A stretch of 64,000 nt of DNA from Micropterix aruncella (GCA_944548615.1 OX155952.1:31822278-31886277), one strand, 5' to 3'. Counted from the first letter of the stretch, positions 47,516-58,889 are shown. Made by a program: numbers and translations. Notes: a model not told the origin generated them from the letters alone.

Positions 47516-48445
47516 CTAGTCATTTATGTTGTTTCTCGACAGATTTCAGACATTTAACCTTTTGTTGGGTGCGTGATCAACGCAGCATTTACAGCATGAC
47601 AGTGTCTCTTCTTGAGGCTCTTTATTTAACGGTTCTGATTTGTTTACAATAACTTCATTTAAACGATCCACCATTAAAGCGTCAGCACTCAGGTGAATGG
47701 TCGGTCATTTATTTCGCAGTTTGGAGGCCGCCTGTTAATATCTGGATTCCGCTGTTAATTATTATATTCGCGGTTGCGGCGCCGGCCCGGTTGTTTTATT
47801 TCGTTTTGCGTCACGTACCTCCCTATTTAATTAACCGGCCTCGAGAGAGTCTGAGAAGGCAATGCATTAAAAGTGTATCGGGCTTTACATGCGTATTAAC
47901 GCGATCGGCCGTCGCGCCATGCGGCTGACGGACTCGATTACGACCGGATAACCGAACTGGCCCGTCGACACGACGCTGACATGCCGGGATAGGAAACGCA
48001 CTTTGCAGGTTTCCGAATGCCCTGAAATAATAGTTGATGAGAGACGAGAGTATTTTTAGGGTGACAGTGAAATAAAATTTATCGTCTTTTTTGTTTTATT
48101 TTATTATGTATTTTATGATGGGTATTTTAAAACTATTATTTGCAGACTGACAGACGCATTGACATATCAATGACGTAGTTATTAGATTAACGATTAATTA
48201 GTACCTACATTGTTCGTTATCATTAGTTAATTTTCAATGTTATTAGATACTAAATGTTATTTTTTAAATTATGAAGTTTGAAGTATGCATAAGCCATTGT
48301 TTACTCGGTACGCCAGCCTTATTACGAATCCAGGCCTAGGCGGCGTTGATCTGATGAAATACTGAACTTCGGTACTCTCTTTTTTGCTGCAATTTAAAAT
48401 GGAGCCTCTAATAATAATGTACTGTAGTTTAAAAAATTGCCATAT
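47516..48445. other. Unassigned stretch with a GC-rich block
   Basis: 47720-48000 is GC-rich (gttgcggcgccggcccgg, cgatcggccgtcgcgccatg) and contains taattaa motifs that homeodomain proteins often bind. No frame or repeat relationship was found. Possibly conserved non-coding DNA; comparison with relatives would decide. Confidence 0.3.
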
Positions 48446-48453
48446 CTTTAAAT

Positions 48454-48583
48454 CAGAGGTTCCCAAACTATTTTTTCTCGAAGACCACTTTCAAAATTTT
48501 ACTGCTTTCGGTGGACCCCTGCAGCTACATTTCTACCATATTCCCATACATTTCTACCATATTTTTCACTTTGGGAATCACTG
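48454..48583. mobile_element. hAT MITE, 130 bp, perfect 8-bp target duplication
   Basis: ctttaaat at 48446-48453 and 48584-48591 exactly flanks ends CAGAGGTTCCCAAACT and (reversed) CAGTGATTCCCAAAGT. Interior gtggacccctgcagc is typical of hAT termini. Inside, atttctaccatat is repeated twice. Confidence 0.9.
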
Positions 48584-48632
48584 CTTTAAATAAAAAAAAT
48601 AATTAAATAAAATAATGCTATTGTAATGTTTG

Positions 48633-49119
48633 TTAACCTTGTAATGTTTGTTAGTTTGTTTAGGTCAAATCTTGCAAGCTGAATTATAACCACTTCCTCT
48701 TATCCTAAGAAGTTGAAAATATACTTGTTGGTTGAGTTCGACGGCAATGCATTTTTATGGTGAGCATGACTAGATTCTATACCCAAGATCGGCTCCCGAC
48801 GAGGCTTTTCTTTCACGATCAACAGCACAGACACACAATTTTGTATACGCATTAAATTATGATAGCGCGTTCTAAATTTCACCATTGCATGGCTGCTGTC
48901 AACCGGTCAACAGCACAGAAACGAAATTATGTATACGCATTCAATTATGATAGCCCGTTCAAAGCTTCACCGCGATAGGGTTGCTGCACCCAGGGTTGGC
49001 TACCAACGAGGGGACTCCTCAACGGCCAACAGCACAAACACGGAATTCTGTACAGCATTCAATTGCTGCACTCAGGGTTGGCTCGGCACAGAGCACTTTA
49101 ATAGAAGCTATTTTAAAAA
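48633..49119. mobile_element. Family E, copy 3
   Basis: Leader accttgtaatgtttgttag and gctgaattataaccacttcc, then units with aattatgatagc, gctgcacccaggg and ggactcctcaac. The terminal repeats are worn (ttaatagaagctattttaaa on the right). Confidence 0.65.
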
Positions 49120-49429
49120 ATGTCTTTTTACTATTAACTTATTCTTTCCGACATCTCACTGCAAAATATAACGTATCACTCAGCTATCTATTGAATCAGA
49201 GTAGTCTTAGTCATTGATAGACCCAATATTCCTCTCGAAAATACTTGTACGAATGTGCAATACGTGTAAACTCGCTCCAATTTTGGTGCATTATAGTCGA
49301 TGTATTAATTTACCGTAAAAGAATTACAATACATATGAAAATGGACCTCTTTGGCTGTAGAATAAAGTTTATGTGATTCATTCTTTCATTTGTTATTGGG
49401 CGTTAACGACTCCTGTGCAGTTGGGCCAT

Positions 49430-50035
49430 CATGACCCGCTTCGTAATGGGTCGACCCCACTCACGGGTCAACACCCATCCGGTAGCCTACAAGTAGAGAT
49501 CGAGCCCGGGTAGGACTCTGTACCCGGTGGGTGAGCTTTCCCTGGGAATCGTTCTTCGTGCGCTCCTGGACTGCTTGCGCACTGTGCGGCATTAGCCAAT
49601 AGACTGTGCACTCCGACAGATAACCGAGGTAGTCTTAAAATTACTTTGTTTCCTATAGAGCGGGGATGGTTGTTAACCTTATGACCGCCGCTCTTGAAAC
49701 GACCAATATCCCGATCCCGCGTGAGAGCCGGGAAATGGACGTCGAGGTCCGCGATAGATTCGGTTAGTAACGAATCACTGCTAACATAAGGGAGAGGACC
49801 GCGCAAGCGACCTCGAACCCGTAACGAGTCGAGAGGCCGGAAAAATCCGGCCTAAACTGGCAGTAAAAGCCGCTGTGTGCACATTCTCAGTGTATCGCGG
49901 TAAGGCGTTGGCTTCTTACGGGCGAGTTGGCGAGATCCCAAGTCTTCTACGTTCACTTCACGGGAGACAGAACGGTCACTATCGTTAAAACTTCCTGGGG
50001 TGACGGAGTCGCCTTTGTAGTCGACACTTCCAAGT
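49430..50035 (+). repeat. Dispersed repeat family A, copy 6
   Basis: One of the most complete copies: gtcaacacccatccggtagc, tgcgcactgtgcggc, ctctatagcg-like block, ctcttgaaacgacc, gatcccgcgtgag, ggtccgcgatagattcgg, tatcgcggtaaggcgttgg, ctacgttcacttcacggg, aaaacttcctggg, tgtagtcgacac. Confidence 0.75.
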
Positions 50036-50250
50036 GTCATTAGTTGTTTCATTGTGGCGTCACTTTAAAAAATGCATGTCTGCATTAAGATGGATTTAAC
50101 ACGTGAAAGATTGTATATGTGAATTAACAGCTTAGCAGAGCAAGACAACAATTTATTAGTATTTAAACCTGAGGGTGTCACTCTCAGTAACGAATTTTGT
50201 GAAGGTTTAATTATAAGAATATTTTTAAGTCATGCGCTTTTTATTATCGA

Positions 50251-50967
50251 CTAGCTGACCCGTGCCCACTTCGTTGGGCGGTAAAACTTTTTACTTGTGA
50301 TGAAATTATGAGTGTCGTTTGGTTAGTACTGAGTGCTATGATTTATTTCCTGACTGCCAAAAGAAGGGTTATATATTTACTGCATATGTATGTATGTATT
50401 TGCATGCCAATTTGACTATATTACCGTTATTTGTGAGTGTCTTCTTGTGAATGTCTTATTTGTGAGTGTCTTATCTCTTTAACCATATATGCAGTAAAAG
50501 TGAAATTATATGCAGTAAAAGGGAAAAGTCTTTTGTTTTAAACACTTGAGACGATAAATTTACTTATTTTGATAATAATTCATAATTGTTGATAATATGA
50601 CCAATAAACCTGACCTAACGATTTAAATTATTTTTTTAATTTGAAAAACTACTTTTGGTGACTTAAATATAAAAGTTAGACATATGCTGTCGCTGACTTT
50701 TTTGTAGGCATTTATCAAGCTCTACAACTTTTCTCTAGATCTTAATCATATATCTCTCATCGTTAAGGCAAGTTTTTTTCCGACTTACATTGGAAATCCG
50801 ACTACCACGAAAAAGTCTTTACATTTTTCGGATTATTAAATAGCCTATGACACTCACAAATAACGTGGCTTTCTATTGGTAAAAGAATTTTCAAAATCGA
50901 TTAAGTAAATCCAGAGATTACTTCCTACAACGTCACAAACTTTACCTCTTTATAATATTAGTATAGA
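50251..50967 (-). mobile_element. Non-autonomous Helitron, 717 bp
   Basis: On the minus strand it starts TCTATACTAATATTATAAAG and ends with a hairpin (GCCCA, loop ACGAAG, TGGGC) followed by ACGGGTCAGCTAG. The flanking bases are A before and T after, as expected for Helitron insertion without target duplication. No Rep/helicase gene is present. Confidence 0.88.
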
Positions 50968-51766
50968 TAATTCAGCAAGTGTGACTTTTTACAGCCTTAC
51001 TAAAATCATCTTTAAGCTACTTTATCGGGATTATAATATTGCCGCGATTAGGATAAACCTAGTTCTATTTTATTTTATTTTCATTTCTTAGGAAAACTTA
51101 CAGCTAGTTAAACATATATAGGTACACATTGAGAAATAACTATTGAAGACCAATTAAATTACAGGTATATAGCTGTTAAGGCTCCGTATAGACTGATCGA
51201 GGGACAAGTTACTTAAAAAAACGGCACGGTCAAGCCATCCAATCGCAGTCCCTCAGATTGAAAAAACGCATAAATTCTTATCGGATCCCCGCGATCCGAT
51301 AGCGCCGTTTGCAGTTGCGAACTGTTCGCGTCTAAGTTTTATTAATTTGAGATTACGACGACGGGGCGCTTATCTATGATGTTAAATCGCTTTAATAAGA
51401 GTTATAATTACGCGAAGAGCATGGCGGACCGGTAAAATGGGTAGGAGAGGATGTTATAAATACGCGCATCAAACACGCACGAGATGAGGCGCGCGGCCGG
51501 AGATGACAGCATTTAGTGCATCCTTTCGTTTTCTATTGAAACAACGTTGTCTTTAACAATCTAAGGATATAATCGAAGACTTAATATCGTACAACAAACT
51601 GTAATTTCTATTATAACCCAAAAGCCAAAAATGTATTCTTCTACTGGGTTGTTTCTCGAAGCAAAAATACTAGATATTAGCCAAATATATTGTTTAAAAA
51701 CTACTTGAAATTTCAATTGTGAGCACTAAAATTTCATTTTGGTGCTCCAACATATTAGCTGTTCAA
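50968..51766. other. Unassigned stretch with a GC-richer block
   Basis: 51220-51500 is GC-richer and contains a 10-bp inverted repeat (atcggatccc / gcgatccgat region, about 51280-51301) but no gene or repeat was recognised. Confidence 0.35.
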
Positions 51767-51943
51767 ATTTAATAAATACATAATTATATTAATATGGCGT
51801 AATATCGTGGCCATTAAGATCATTGTGATTAATATTTATTAATTTTGTATTTTTTATTTTTTATCCCTTTGAGCTCCTTACGGCAACGGCTCAACTTAAC
51901 GTCCAACGCAAATTATCTTACAAGCGGCCGGCTTTTTATAGCA

Positions 51944-52032
51944 TCACGTAGCAGTACTCAGGCGGTCACCCATCCAAGTAACGACCTCGCCCGAGGCTGC
52001 TGCACTTCGTTGATCAGACGGGAATCAGTGTT
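51944..52032 (-). pseudogene. 5S rRNA-derived sequence (pseudogene or 5S SINE)
   Basis: Read on the minus strand it matches the internal and 3' part of animal 5S rRNA: cactgattcccgtctgatca, cgaagt, cctcgggcg, ttacttggatgggtgaccgc, ctgagtactgctacgtg. The internal pol III control region (box C) is well kept; about 25 bases of the 5' end and the last few 3' bases are missing or unrecognisable. The context (inside an insertion in repeat D, next to a TTAA element) favours a dispersed pseudogene or a 5S-headed SINE over a functional gene. Confidence 0.8.
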
Positions 52033-52096
52033 TTAACTCGGCTACGTATTGTAACATTGTATTTTTGTAACGACGTTATATGACGATATTAATTAA

Positions 52097-52805
52097 CCCC
52101 TCAAGACAGTAACGTCCCGAATCGGGTATGATGTATTGTAGTCAATGCTCAGTAACGTCCTAAAACGGGTAAGAGCGCGGCGCAACAAACCGCGCTCTCA
52201 ACGAACTGAATTTACACCAAAATCACAGTGCAACCCCCCCCCCCCCCTGTTAGATATGTATGAGAAAGACGGATAAATTATGAATTGTACAATTATTCAG
52301 ACGTGTTTCTCGCAGTCTAGAATCCCTAATATAATTGTTTCTATTCCGGGGGCACTTAGTCGAGTGCTGCTATTGCTCGGATCTGTGCTTCTCTTCGGAT
52401 ATATGTAAATAAAACGAACTAATAGATTTGATTAATTAAGCATGTAATAACGTACACTAATATGTTTATAATTTCTAGTTAGGGTTTCGTATTTTGAGAT
52501 AAAACGTCGATATCGCTAAATAAGTGAGTTTTTTACAGTTCTCCAAATTTTTAATAATTTATTCATAATTGTCTAATTGTTTTTATTTTTTATTATTAAT
52601 TAGTTTACTCATAATTATCCAATTATCTAATCAGGTTTAATGTTTTATATTTCACATTTCAATGCGATCATTCCATAATTCTTCTTTTCAAGATCCATCA
52701 AGTAGTTTCTTTCTTATGATCGGTTTTATAAAGTGCTATATTTTTGACCTTCAACTCTCAGAAATGACAGGTGACTGCCAAGATTTACACCCCCCGCTTG
52801 AGGGG
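52097..52805. mobile_element. TTAA-flanked element, 709 bp
   Basis: TTAA at 52093-52096 and 52806-52809. The left end is CCCCTCAAGACAG and the right end, reversed, CCCCTCAAGCGGG; nine bases match. Near the left end cagtaacgtcc...cggg is repeated. A long C-run lies at about 52222-52237. No transposase frame. Confidence 0.62.
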
Positions 52806-53515
52806 TTAACTATAACATTTAAAATAGGTCAACATCCCTTTGGTCTAAATACCTGAAGATTTTTTAGCTTCGTTTTCCTGGTTTGAACAACGTGAAAATC
52901 AATCGGCAATTTTATTTAAATTCTAAAATTTCTACATATAATGCGCCATTCCTTTTCATTCTGTATTTATGACTATTAAATAAGCCCTAAATGCTGTGTT
53001 GATTTTCATAAGGGATACTAATTGATGCCAATATAAGTAAAATACTTTCACATTTTCAGCAAAAAACCGAGGACTTGAGATGGTCTAACTATCAATATCG
53101 TTTATTTGGTTTAGCTTATTAAATGGTGGATGATATAGCCTTATGTTTCTTACCACATTATTCAGTCTTAGTATTTCGCCACTCAAGCAGATTTTTCTAA
53201 TTCGAGTACGCCTAAGGTGATACATTCTTTGTAATGATGTTCCTCTATCTATATAATGTTCATCTATGTTGCTACGATTGCCAACGTGAGAAATTTACAT
53301 AGCGTTTAGACGTTGCTATTATTGTACTGCAACCGCGCCGTTATTTCAATCTAAAATCCTGACATTATAAACCTAGTCATCTGTGCGCTACCTGTTTATG
53401 CATTATTTCCAAACGAAAAACTGGATCGATGCTGAGAATCAAAGGTCACTTTCGAAGGTTGCTCAAATGCTTATTTTTGTATTGATAGTCAAACAAATCA
53501 TTTATATGCTAGTAA

Positions 53516-53699
53516 TAAATAAAATAAAATACAAACAGAGCTGCCTTGGAATTCACCGACCGGAGTCGGGCCCATCATAATACTATTTTTACACTTCTGG
53601 GGGTGAGCAGTGGATTCCGGACTAACGACCGGCTGTTGTAGGTTTAGGACAGCTGCTTTGCCACATGTGAGCTTACATCTTACCACCCATTCACTCCTC
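53516..53699 (-). mobile_element. SINE-like retroposon, copy 2
   Basis: Near-colinear with 13540-13728 and ending (minus strand) in ttttattttatttatt. Confidence 0.55.
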
Positions 53700-53949
53700 C
53701 TTCGAAGCCATAGAATTTGAGATGCGGAAATCGCAGTTTTAGATAATTTTTCTAGGAAAGAGTTGATTATTTTGAAGACCAAGGTCTTAAAGAGGTTTAT
53801 TATTAAGTTTAAATTTATGTAAGTTTATCGATGCTTCAATAATTGTAATACATAGATTACATATTTATTAGATAGGTAGAATACGTCATAATCATTATTT
53901 ATTAAATAGAAATGGTGACTTAGGATATTTAAAATTAAAAGGAAAATGA

Positions 53950-55345
53950 AAAAGAAACAATAGAATAGAACATAATAACTTTATTGTGCTATAAAAACAT
54001 TACCTAATGAATAGTACAGTGGTTTTAAAAAAAAAAGACAATTTATGCACAAATGACTGACTTATCGCTATAGCGATATCTTATAGACAACCATCTAACT
54101 TTCAAATGTTTTAGAACATCGTGTTTGGATTGCTGAAGGCTGTCATTAAATATTTCGATACGATTGTCGTTGTGGTAATCATTATACAGTCGACTTGTTG
54201 TCGTTAACGGTAGTCAAAACAGGTCGGGAGTCCGCAATTTTCTCGGAAAAAATTAAAAGAAATTTTGTTAAAACTGTTAACGTCGACCAAATGATTTATC
54301 ATTTTATGAATGGATACTAAGTCGGTCTATATATTGCCAAAAAGTTGATTGCTTTTCTTCTTTTCTCAACGTAGTTTCCTCAGTTCAGTTTTCTATCTAG
54401 AGCTATATTTTTTTTAAATTTGTTGTGTGGGTTTTTCTAATGTCTTTATGAGCCTTGTAACTTTGCGCGACCAATGCTAATCTATTGTGTTCGCTATCTA
54501 CTATAGTTCTGCGCTAAGCCTCGTGTCATTTAAAAACCTCAACAGGCTTTTGGCGCCAGATTGTTTTACCTCCTTAGGTTGGAGGTAATGACCACCCAAG
54601 TGGGTGTATCTTTTACGCATCAGCGGGCCACACTCGCACATGAGGTGTAGGGAAGTTTCCTCTGCCACTTGGCAGAACCTGCACATTTTCGTGTCCCGGA
54701 GATTGAGGTTGTACATGTGTTTGTCCAGGCCACATTGCCCCGTGAGCGCCCTCACCAGTATGCGTATATTGTTCCTATTTAGCGATAATGCCTCACCGGC
54801 AGTCTTACTGTCGTAAGCCTTGATTACCGCTTTGGAATGATTCAACCCTGGCGTGTTGTTCCAGTGGCTGACGGATTGTTCTAAACATATTTTGTGAGGA
54901 TTAGGTTTGCAAGGCCTTTTGGTACGGAACAGCAAGGTTCAGGGCCGTATAACGTTCCCTTTGCTCCCGTCTTAGCAAGTTCGTCGGCTTTTTCATTTCT
55001 CTCGATTCCTGCATGGCCGGGAACCCATCTTAGAACTACCCTGTTATTTTCGCCCAGGGAATTCAGTAGTGATACGCAGTTTTGCAGCAGTATTTAATTG
55101 GTATTCGGGGCTATTGTCATAAGAGCTGCCTTGCGATACGAGTGGATGTAGATGCGGTGGTTGGCGTAGTTCTTATGGAGGTTTATATCCGCACAATCAA
55201 TAATGGCGTATACTTCCACTTGGAATATGGAGGCGTAGTTCCCCAAGTTTACACCTTTCGAAGTTTGGTCGCTTTCCATATATACCGCAGCCTACGTCAA
55301 GTCCCGATTTGGACCCATCAGTATACCATTTAAGGCTACAGCATA
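53950..55345 (-). pseudogene. LINE 3' part with RNase H domain
   Basis: Minus strand from 55345: WYTDGSKSGL (RNase H first strand, catalytic D), a frameshift near 55262, VEVYAIIDCADINLHKNYA (catalytic E), then IYIHSYRKAAL where YSD is expected, a stop at about 55094, LLQNCVSLLNSL, and WVPGHAGIERNEKADELA (the H and final D). Then 54935-54501 reads LSLNRNNIRILVRALTGQCG and a CRFC...HLMCECG knuckle to the stop. The 3' UTR runs to about 53953 with a (ttcta)-type tail. RNase H plus this C-terminus points to the I/LOA/R1-like LINEs. The missing catalytic D, the frameshift and the stop make it dead. Confidence 0.87.
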
Positions 55346-55349
55346 GCAT

Positions 55350-55898
55350 CTAGAGCTATACCTATGTAATTTACTACTTCTGAGAGCTTTATTGAGACAC
55401 CATGATGAATGATGATGGGAGCTAGGAAAGTATGGTTATTTTGATTATGTTTAGTTTCACATTTTAAATATTGGATAAAATATGTATGTGGAAGTTGTAT
55501 GTAAGTCTTCTCGCATCATTGAAATTTTATTGTAGCCGACGAAGGCTAGGTTATTGCCTTCGCCGACGTATCTTCTATACTTGTTTATTTTTATTTCTTT
55601 CCCGCCACACTAAGGACTATTCAGCTGGACGAATGCCGGACGCCGGACGCGTCACAAGCCGCGCAGGACGAGTTTAAAAATAGTTTATGTGCGGCAATGC
55701 GAGTGCAACTTCCGCTGAGGAGACGGAGCGGAGGCAGGTGACTAACGCCTGGCACTAAAACCCACTCATATTTACGAGCGTGCGTGGATAAAATGCCCTA
55801 TAAGCTTAACATGTGAAACCAAAGTACATACATAAAGATTTCCGTGATGATTACATACAGTAAAATCTGTTCATCCGAGATCTGGTTTATCCAAAAGA
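55350..55898. other. Unassigned stretch
   Basis: Contains gccgacgaaggctaggtt and ccttcgccgac, an inverted repeat at about 55536-55567. Otherwise nothing recognised. Confidence 0.35.
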
Positions 55899-56638
55899 CT
55901 AGCTATTGCCCGCGGCTTCGCTTCGCGTGAAGTTTTAAATCGATTTGTTAATTTAAGTAGGGTGGCGTTTATTTGCCTTTTCAGAAGCTACCTTTATACA
56001 TATAGTGCAAGACGCCCCCCCCCCCCCCCTCAGATACAGGCTACCTCTCGTAGACGTACGAGTCTTGTTCCTCGCAGCCACCTTCAGCTGTACGCTGATC
56101 TAGGTATTTCGAGGTCCTTGCACGCGTTACTAATTTCATGATATCTCTAAAACTATACCACCTAAAAACTTACAGTAAATGGCTAATTTTACCTCTATTT
56201 ATCACCCGTGATTTATTTTTACAAGGATTCTTATTTTATGGGTTATCTTTTTAACAATGTCTAATTTTTTTTTTTGAGACATAAAAGCAGTTATTGTAGC
56301 TTAAATATACTTTTATAAGTTGGATATGTGCTGTCGATTTTTTTATAGATCTCTTTGAGGCCGATGCTTTTGTTGTACATTATTTTCACATATATCAAAC
56401 CGTTTCGTCAGCGCACTCCGAGGAAGCAACTCAGCAGCTCATTTTTCTCCGACTCGATTTACAAATATCGTGATTTTGTATTGAAAACTATTATTTTTTG
56501 CCATAAAATATAGTCTATAGCACTACTCGATAATGGAGCTTTTCATAAGTGTTTTTTTTAAATCGAATAAGTAGTTTCGGATATTACCCCTTACACACAA
56601 ACTTACATATATTACTTCTTTATAATTATTAGTATAGA
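55899..56638 (-). mobile_element. Non-autonomous Helitron, 740 bp
   Basis: On the minus strand it starts TCTATACTAATAATTATAAA and ends with CGCG, a short loop, CGCG and then GGCAATAGCTAG. The base before is A and after is T. It shares only the ends with the Helitron at 50.3 kb; the interiors differ. A C-run lies inside at about 56014-56028. Confidence 0.82.
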
Positions 56639-57309
56639 TTAGGTTAAGGCGACAAACTACATGAGAAAAAACATCTGAAATGGGCGGACCCGCAAAGAAA
56701 TAGACGGGATCAATGCTGTTGGGTTTGGCTAATAAAAATCCGGCATTGATGAAGCGTCAGGCACAGATTCCACGTACAAATGCGTCGGAGAGCGGGCGGG
56801 CACTAAATGTTCGATCGCAGCGCAGTCACAGTAAAACTATCTTTGCGCAGTGGTGGTATAAGGGTGTTACTAGTAAAGAATATTTAGCATAACTCTCAGA
56901 GCGCCCTCACGTTTTAATTTATTAAAATTAATTTAGGACCTAAATAAAAATTAACCAGTCAATATAATTAAATTAAAATAAAACACACTCACCGCTTATA
57001 TTTTAGGAGTAATCCGTTTAAATCCGTCAACCGAGCAACTTTTTTGAGTCTAAATTATAAATTGGTTCCTTATTGAGGTATTGGCTTAGAAACTTTTTTT
57101 AATTGGTGCTTCTATTTTTCAAAAAAATCATAAAACGATAGATCCAGATATACTGTGGTTCTCAGGTATCATGTCACCGTATTGAGATCGTACTACCCCA
57201 GCAAAGAGTCACTGTGACCCGGTGCACTGGTATACCAGAAGGCTCATTATTCTGGGGTAAGAACACCTACTCCATGAAATGCGGATATGTGAAAATTATC
57301 GACCGATAT
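56639..57309. other. Unassigned stretch
   Basis: No feature recognised. Confidence 0.35.
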
Positions 57310-57950
57310 CAAACAATATAAAATCGAAGACTATCGCGGTTGTTTGACATTATAAATAGGATAGAAAACGAATTTACCGCGTGAAATTTGTAGCACCCGA
57401 CGTTTCGGTGACGTTGCAGCCGCCGTTGTCCAGGGTAGACTGTTGAAATGAAATGAAGTGAAAAATACCTTTATTGTACTAAAAAAATAATTACATGGGT
57501 AAAGAAAACTTAAATTCTATTTTAACTTAGTACAAACGGCGGGCTTATCGTTTCGCGATTTCTTACAGCCAACCGTGTAATATTAAATAAAAGTATCAAT
57601 ACAGCTCGCATACATAAACATATACACATAAATATACATATACATACATCCAAATATACATACATACATAAAAAATATAATTTATAATATAATATATGTA
57701 TATTATAACAATAAATACATAGAAACTACACATAAATAATAATAAAAATACCTGCTTATATAAAATGATAGATATTACAAAGTTCTTATGCTTCTATCCA
57801 GTCAACAACCCAACGAAAGGGGGAAGGGGGGAGGGGATAGGTATAGACTGTTGCCAGTCTACCCCGGACAACGGCGGCTGCAACGTCACCGAAACGTCAG
57901 GTGCTACAAATTTCACGCGGTAAATTCGTTTTCTATCCTATTTATGATAT
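57310..57950. mobile_element. Family G foldback element, split by a LINE
   Basis: The left arm (57310-57435: atcgaagactatcgcggttg, aggatagaaaacgaatttac, gtagcacccgacgtttcggt, gcagccgccgttgtccag) is mirrored on the right (57854-57950) with very few differences. The arms were joined at tagactgttg before the insertion 57446-57843. Confidence 0.78.
57446..57843 (-). mobile_element. LINE 3'-end insertion, 10-bp target duplication
   Basis: tagactgttg at 57436-57445 and 57844-57853 flank 398 bp. On the minus strand the insert runs from a C-rich start through AT-rich UTR (gataagcccgccgtttgtac, acaataaaggta) to a tail of cattt repeats (plus-strand tgaaatgaaatgaag). No coding sequence remains; the class is inferred from the tail and target duplication. 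Confidence 0.8.
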
Positions 57951-58401
57951 GAAACAAACCTAAATCCAATGTTGAAAATGTATGTGAGTGAGCGAAATAA
58001 TGTTTTTCCTGTCCTCGGTTTAGCGAAGTAAACATCTGCAGAAATGTTGTATCTTTGAATCGCTATTTTGCGAAGCATCACCTTTTTCCAGACCACTTTT
58101 TTAAATTGTCAGATCCTTTGCATGAAAATAATATTTATCATCATATCGTTGGACGGTAGTGCACGCGTAAGTACGTGTAAACTTGACAGTGGTGGCGCGC
58201 CGTCCGCGCAAGTTCAAGTACCCCGCGAAGGAAGAGCGGAAATACAAAAGCTCATTCGAGCGCATTTATTTAGAAAACTGTAGACGGGCCGGGCCGTCTA
58301 GGTTATTAGTACCCTAGGAAGATCGTGTCAATGTTTTTTTTTTTACAAGCAAACAACATTACAGATGAATAATCCAATACGTTGTTTGATAAATTGACAT
58401 A
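57951..58401. other. Unassigned stretch
   Basis: 58140-58290 is GC-richer; no recognised feature. Confidence 0.3.
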
Positions 58402-58530
58402 CAGGGTGAGTTTTAAATTAGTGACAACCTTGTAGTGGGTGAGTCAGTACGATGAAATAAGCAATTTTTGATTTAAAAAAATGGAACAATCAAAAAAAAA
58501 ATTTTTTACCTGTTGTTTTACGACGCTACA
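58402..58530 (+). mobile_element. Mariner-like MITE, left end only
   Basis: cagggtgagttttaaattag, then tagtgggtgagtcagtacg and taagcaatttttga, as in the 20.1 and 24.3 kb MITEs, preceded by TA. It breaks off into the LINE RT fragment. Confidence 0.55.
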
Positions 58531-58860
58531 AGTTCGGAGAAACAATTTATAACCATCACCAAATAGCAACAACATGGCATCAACTCTGCTGATGCTGTCG
58601 ACGAAGATATTTAAGAGACCCAAATTGGATCCTTGAGTAACGCCGGAGCGTGGAAAATACTTCGAGAAATAAAACGATTTTTAAGATAGTCAGCGGAGAA
58701 TAAAGGGAGCTTTTTTGTAAAACTAAGGGAGGACAATCGGCACAAGGGAGCATCGTTATAAACCCTGTCGAAGGCCATCCTAAAGTCGAAATAGGTGACA
58801 CCTAATTGTTGGCCCCTTGGCGTATCGGGGGTCTTTTCCACATAGTCATTATAGATACAG
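58525..58860 (-). pseudogene. LINE RT core fragment
   Basis: Minus strand: VTYFDFRMAFDRVYNDAPL (motif A), LSFTKKLPLFSADYLKNRF, a frameshift, SGVTQGSNLG (motif B) and AMLLLFGDGYKLFL where FADDYKLF would be motif C. Both the frameshift and FGDG inactivate it. Confidence 0.82.
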
Positions 58861-58889
58861 GTTATACTTCAGACATTTGACTTCCCTGT

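Larger units (their letters stand above)
51767..53392 (+). repeat. Interspersed duplication D, copy 2 (interrupted)
   Basis: Colinear with 41226-42275 once the insertion between about 51845 and 52855 is removed. That insertion holds the 5S-like sequence and the TTAA element. Copy 2 lacks the family C insertion of copy 1: cagtcttagtatttcgccac reads straight through. Confidence 0.66.

Noticed and set aside
57390..57430. Hammerhead-ribozyme-like text (cgaaacgtc on the reverse strand) in family G
   Set aside because: The other required core (CTGATGA-type) and stems are not present nearby, so the similarity is superficial.
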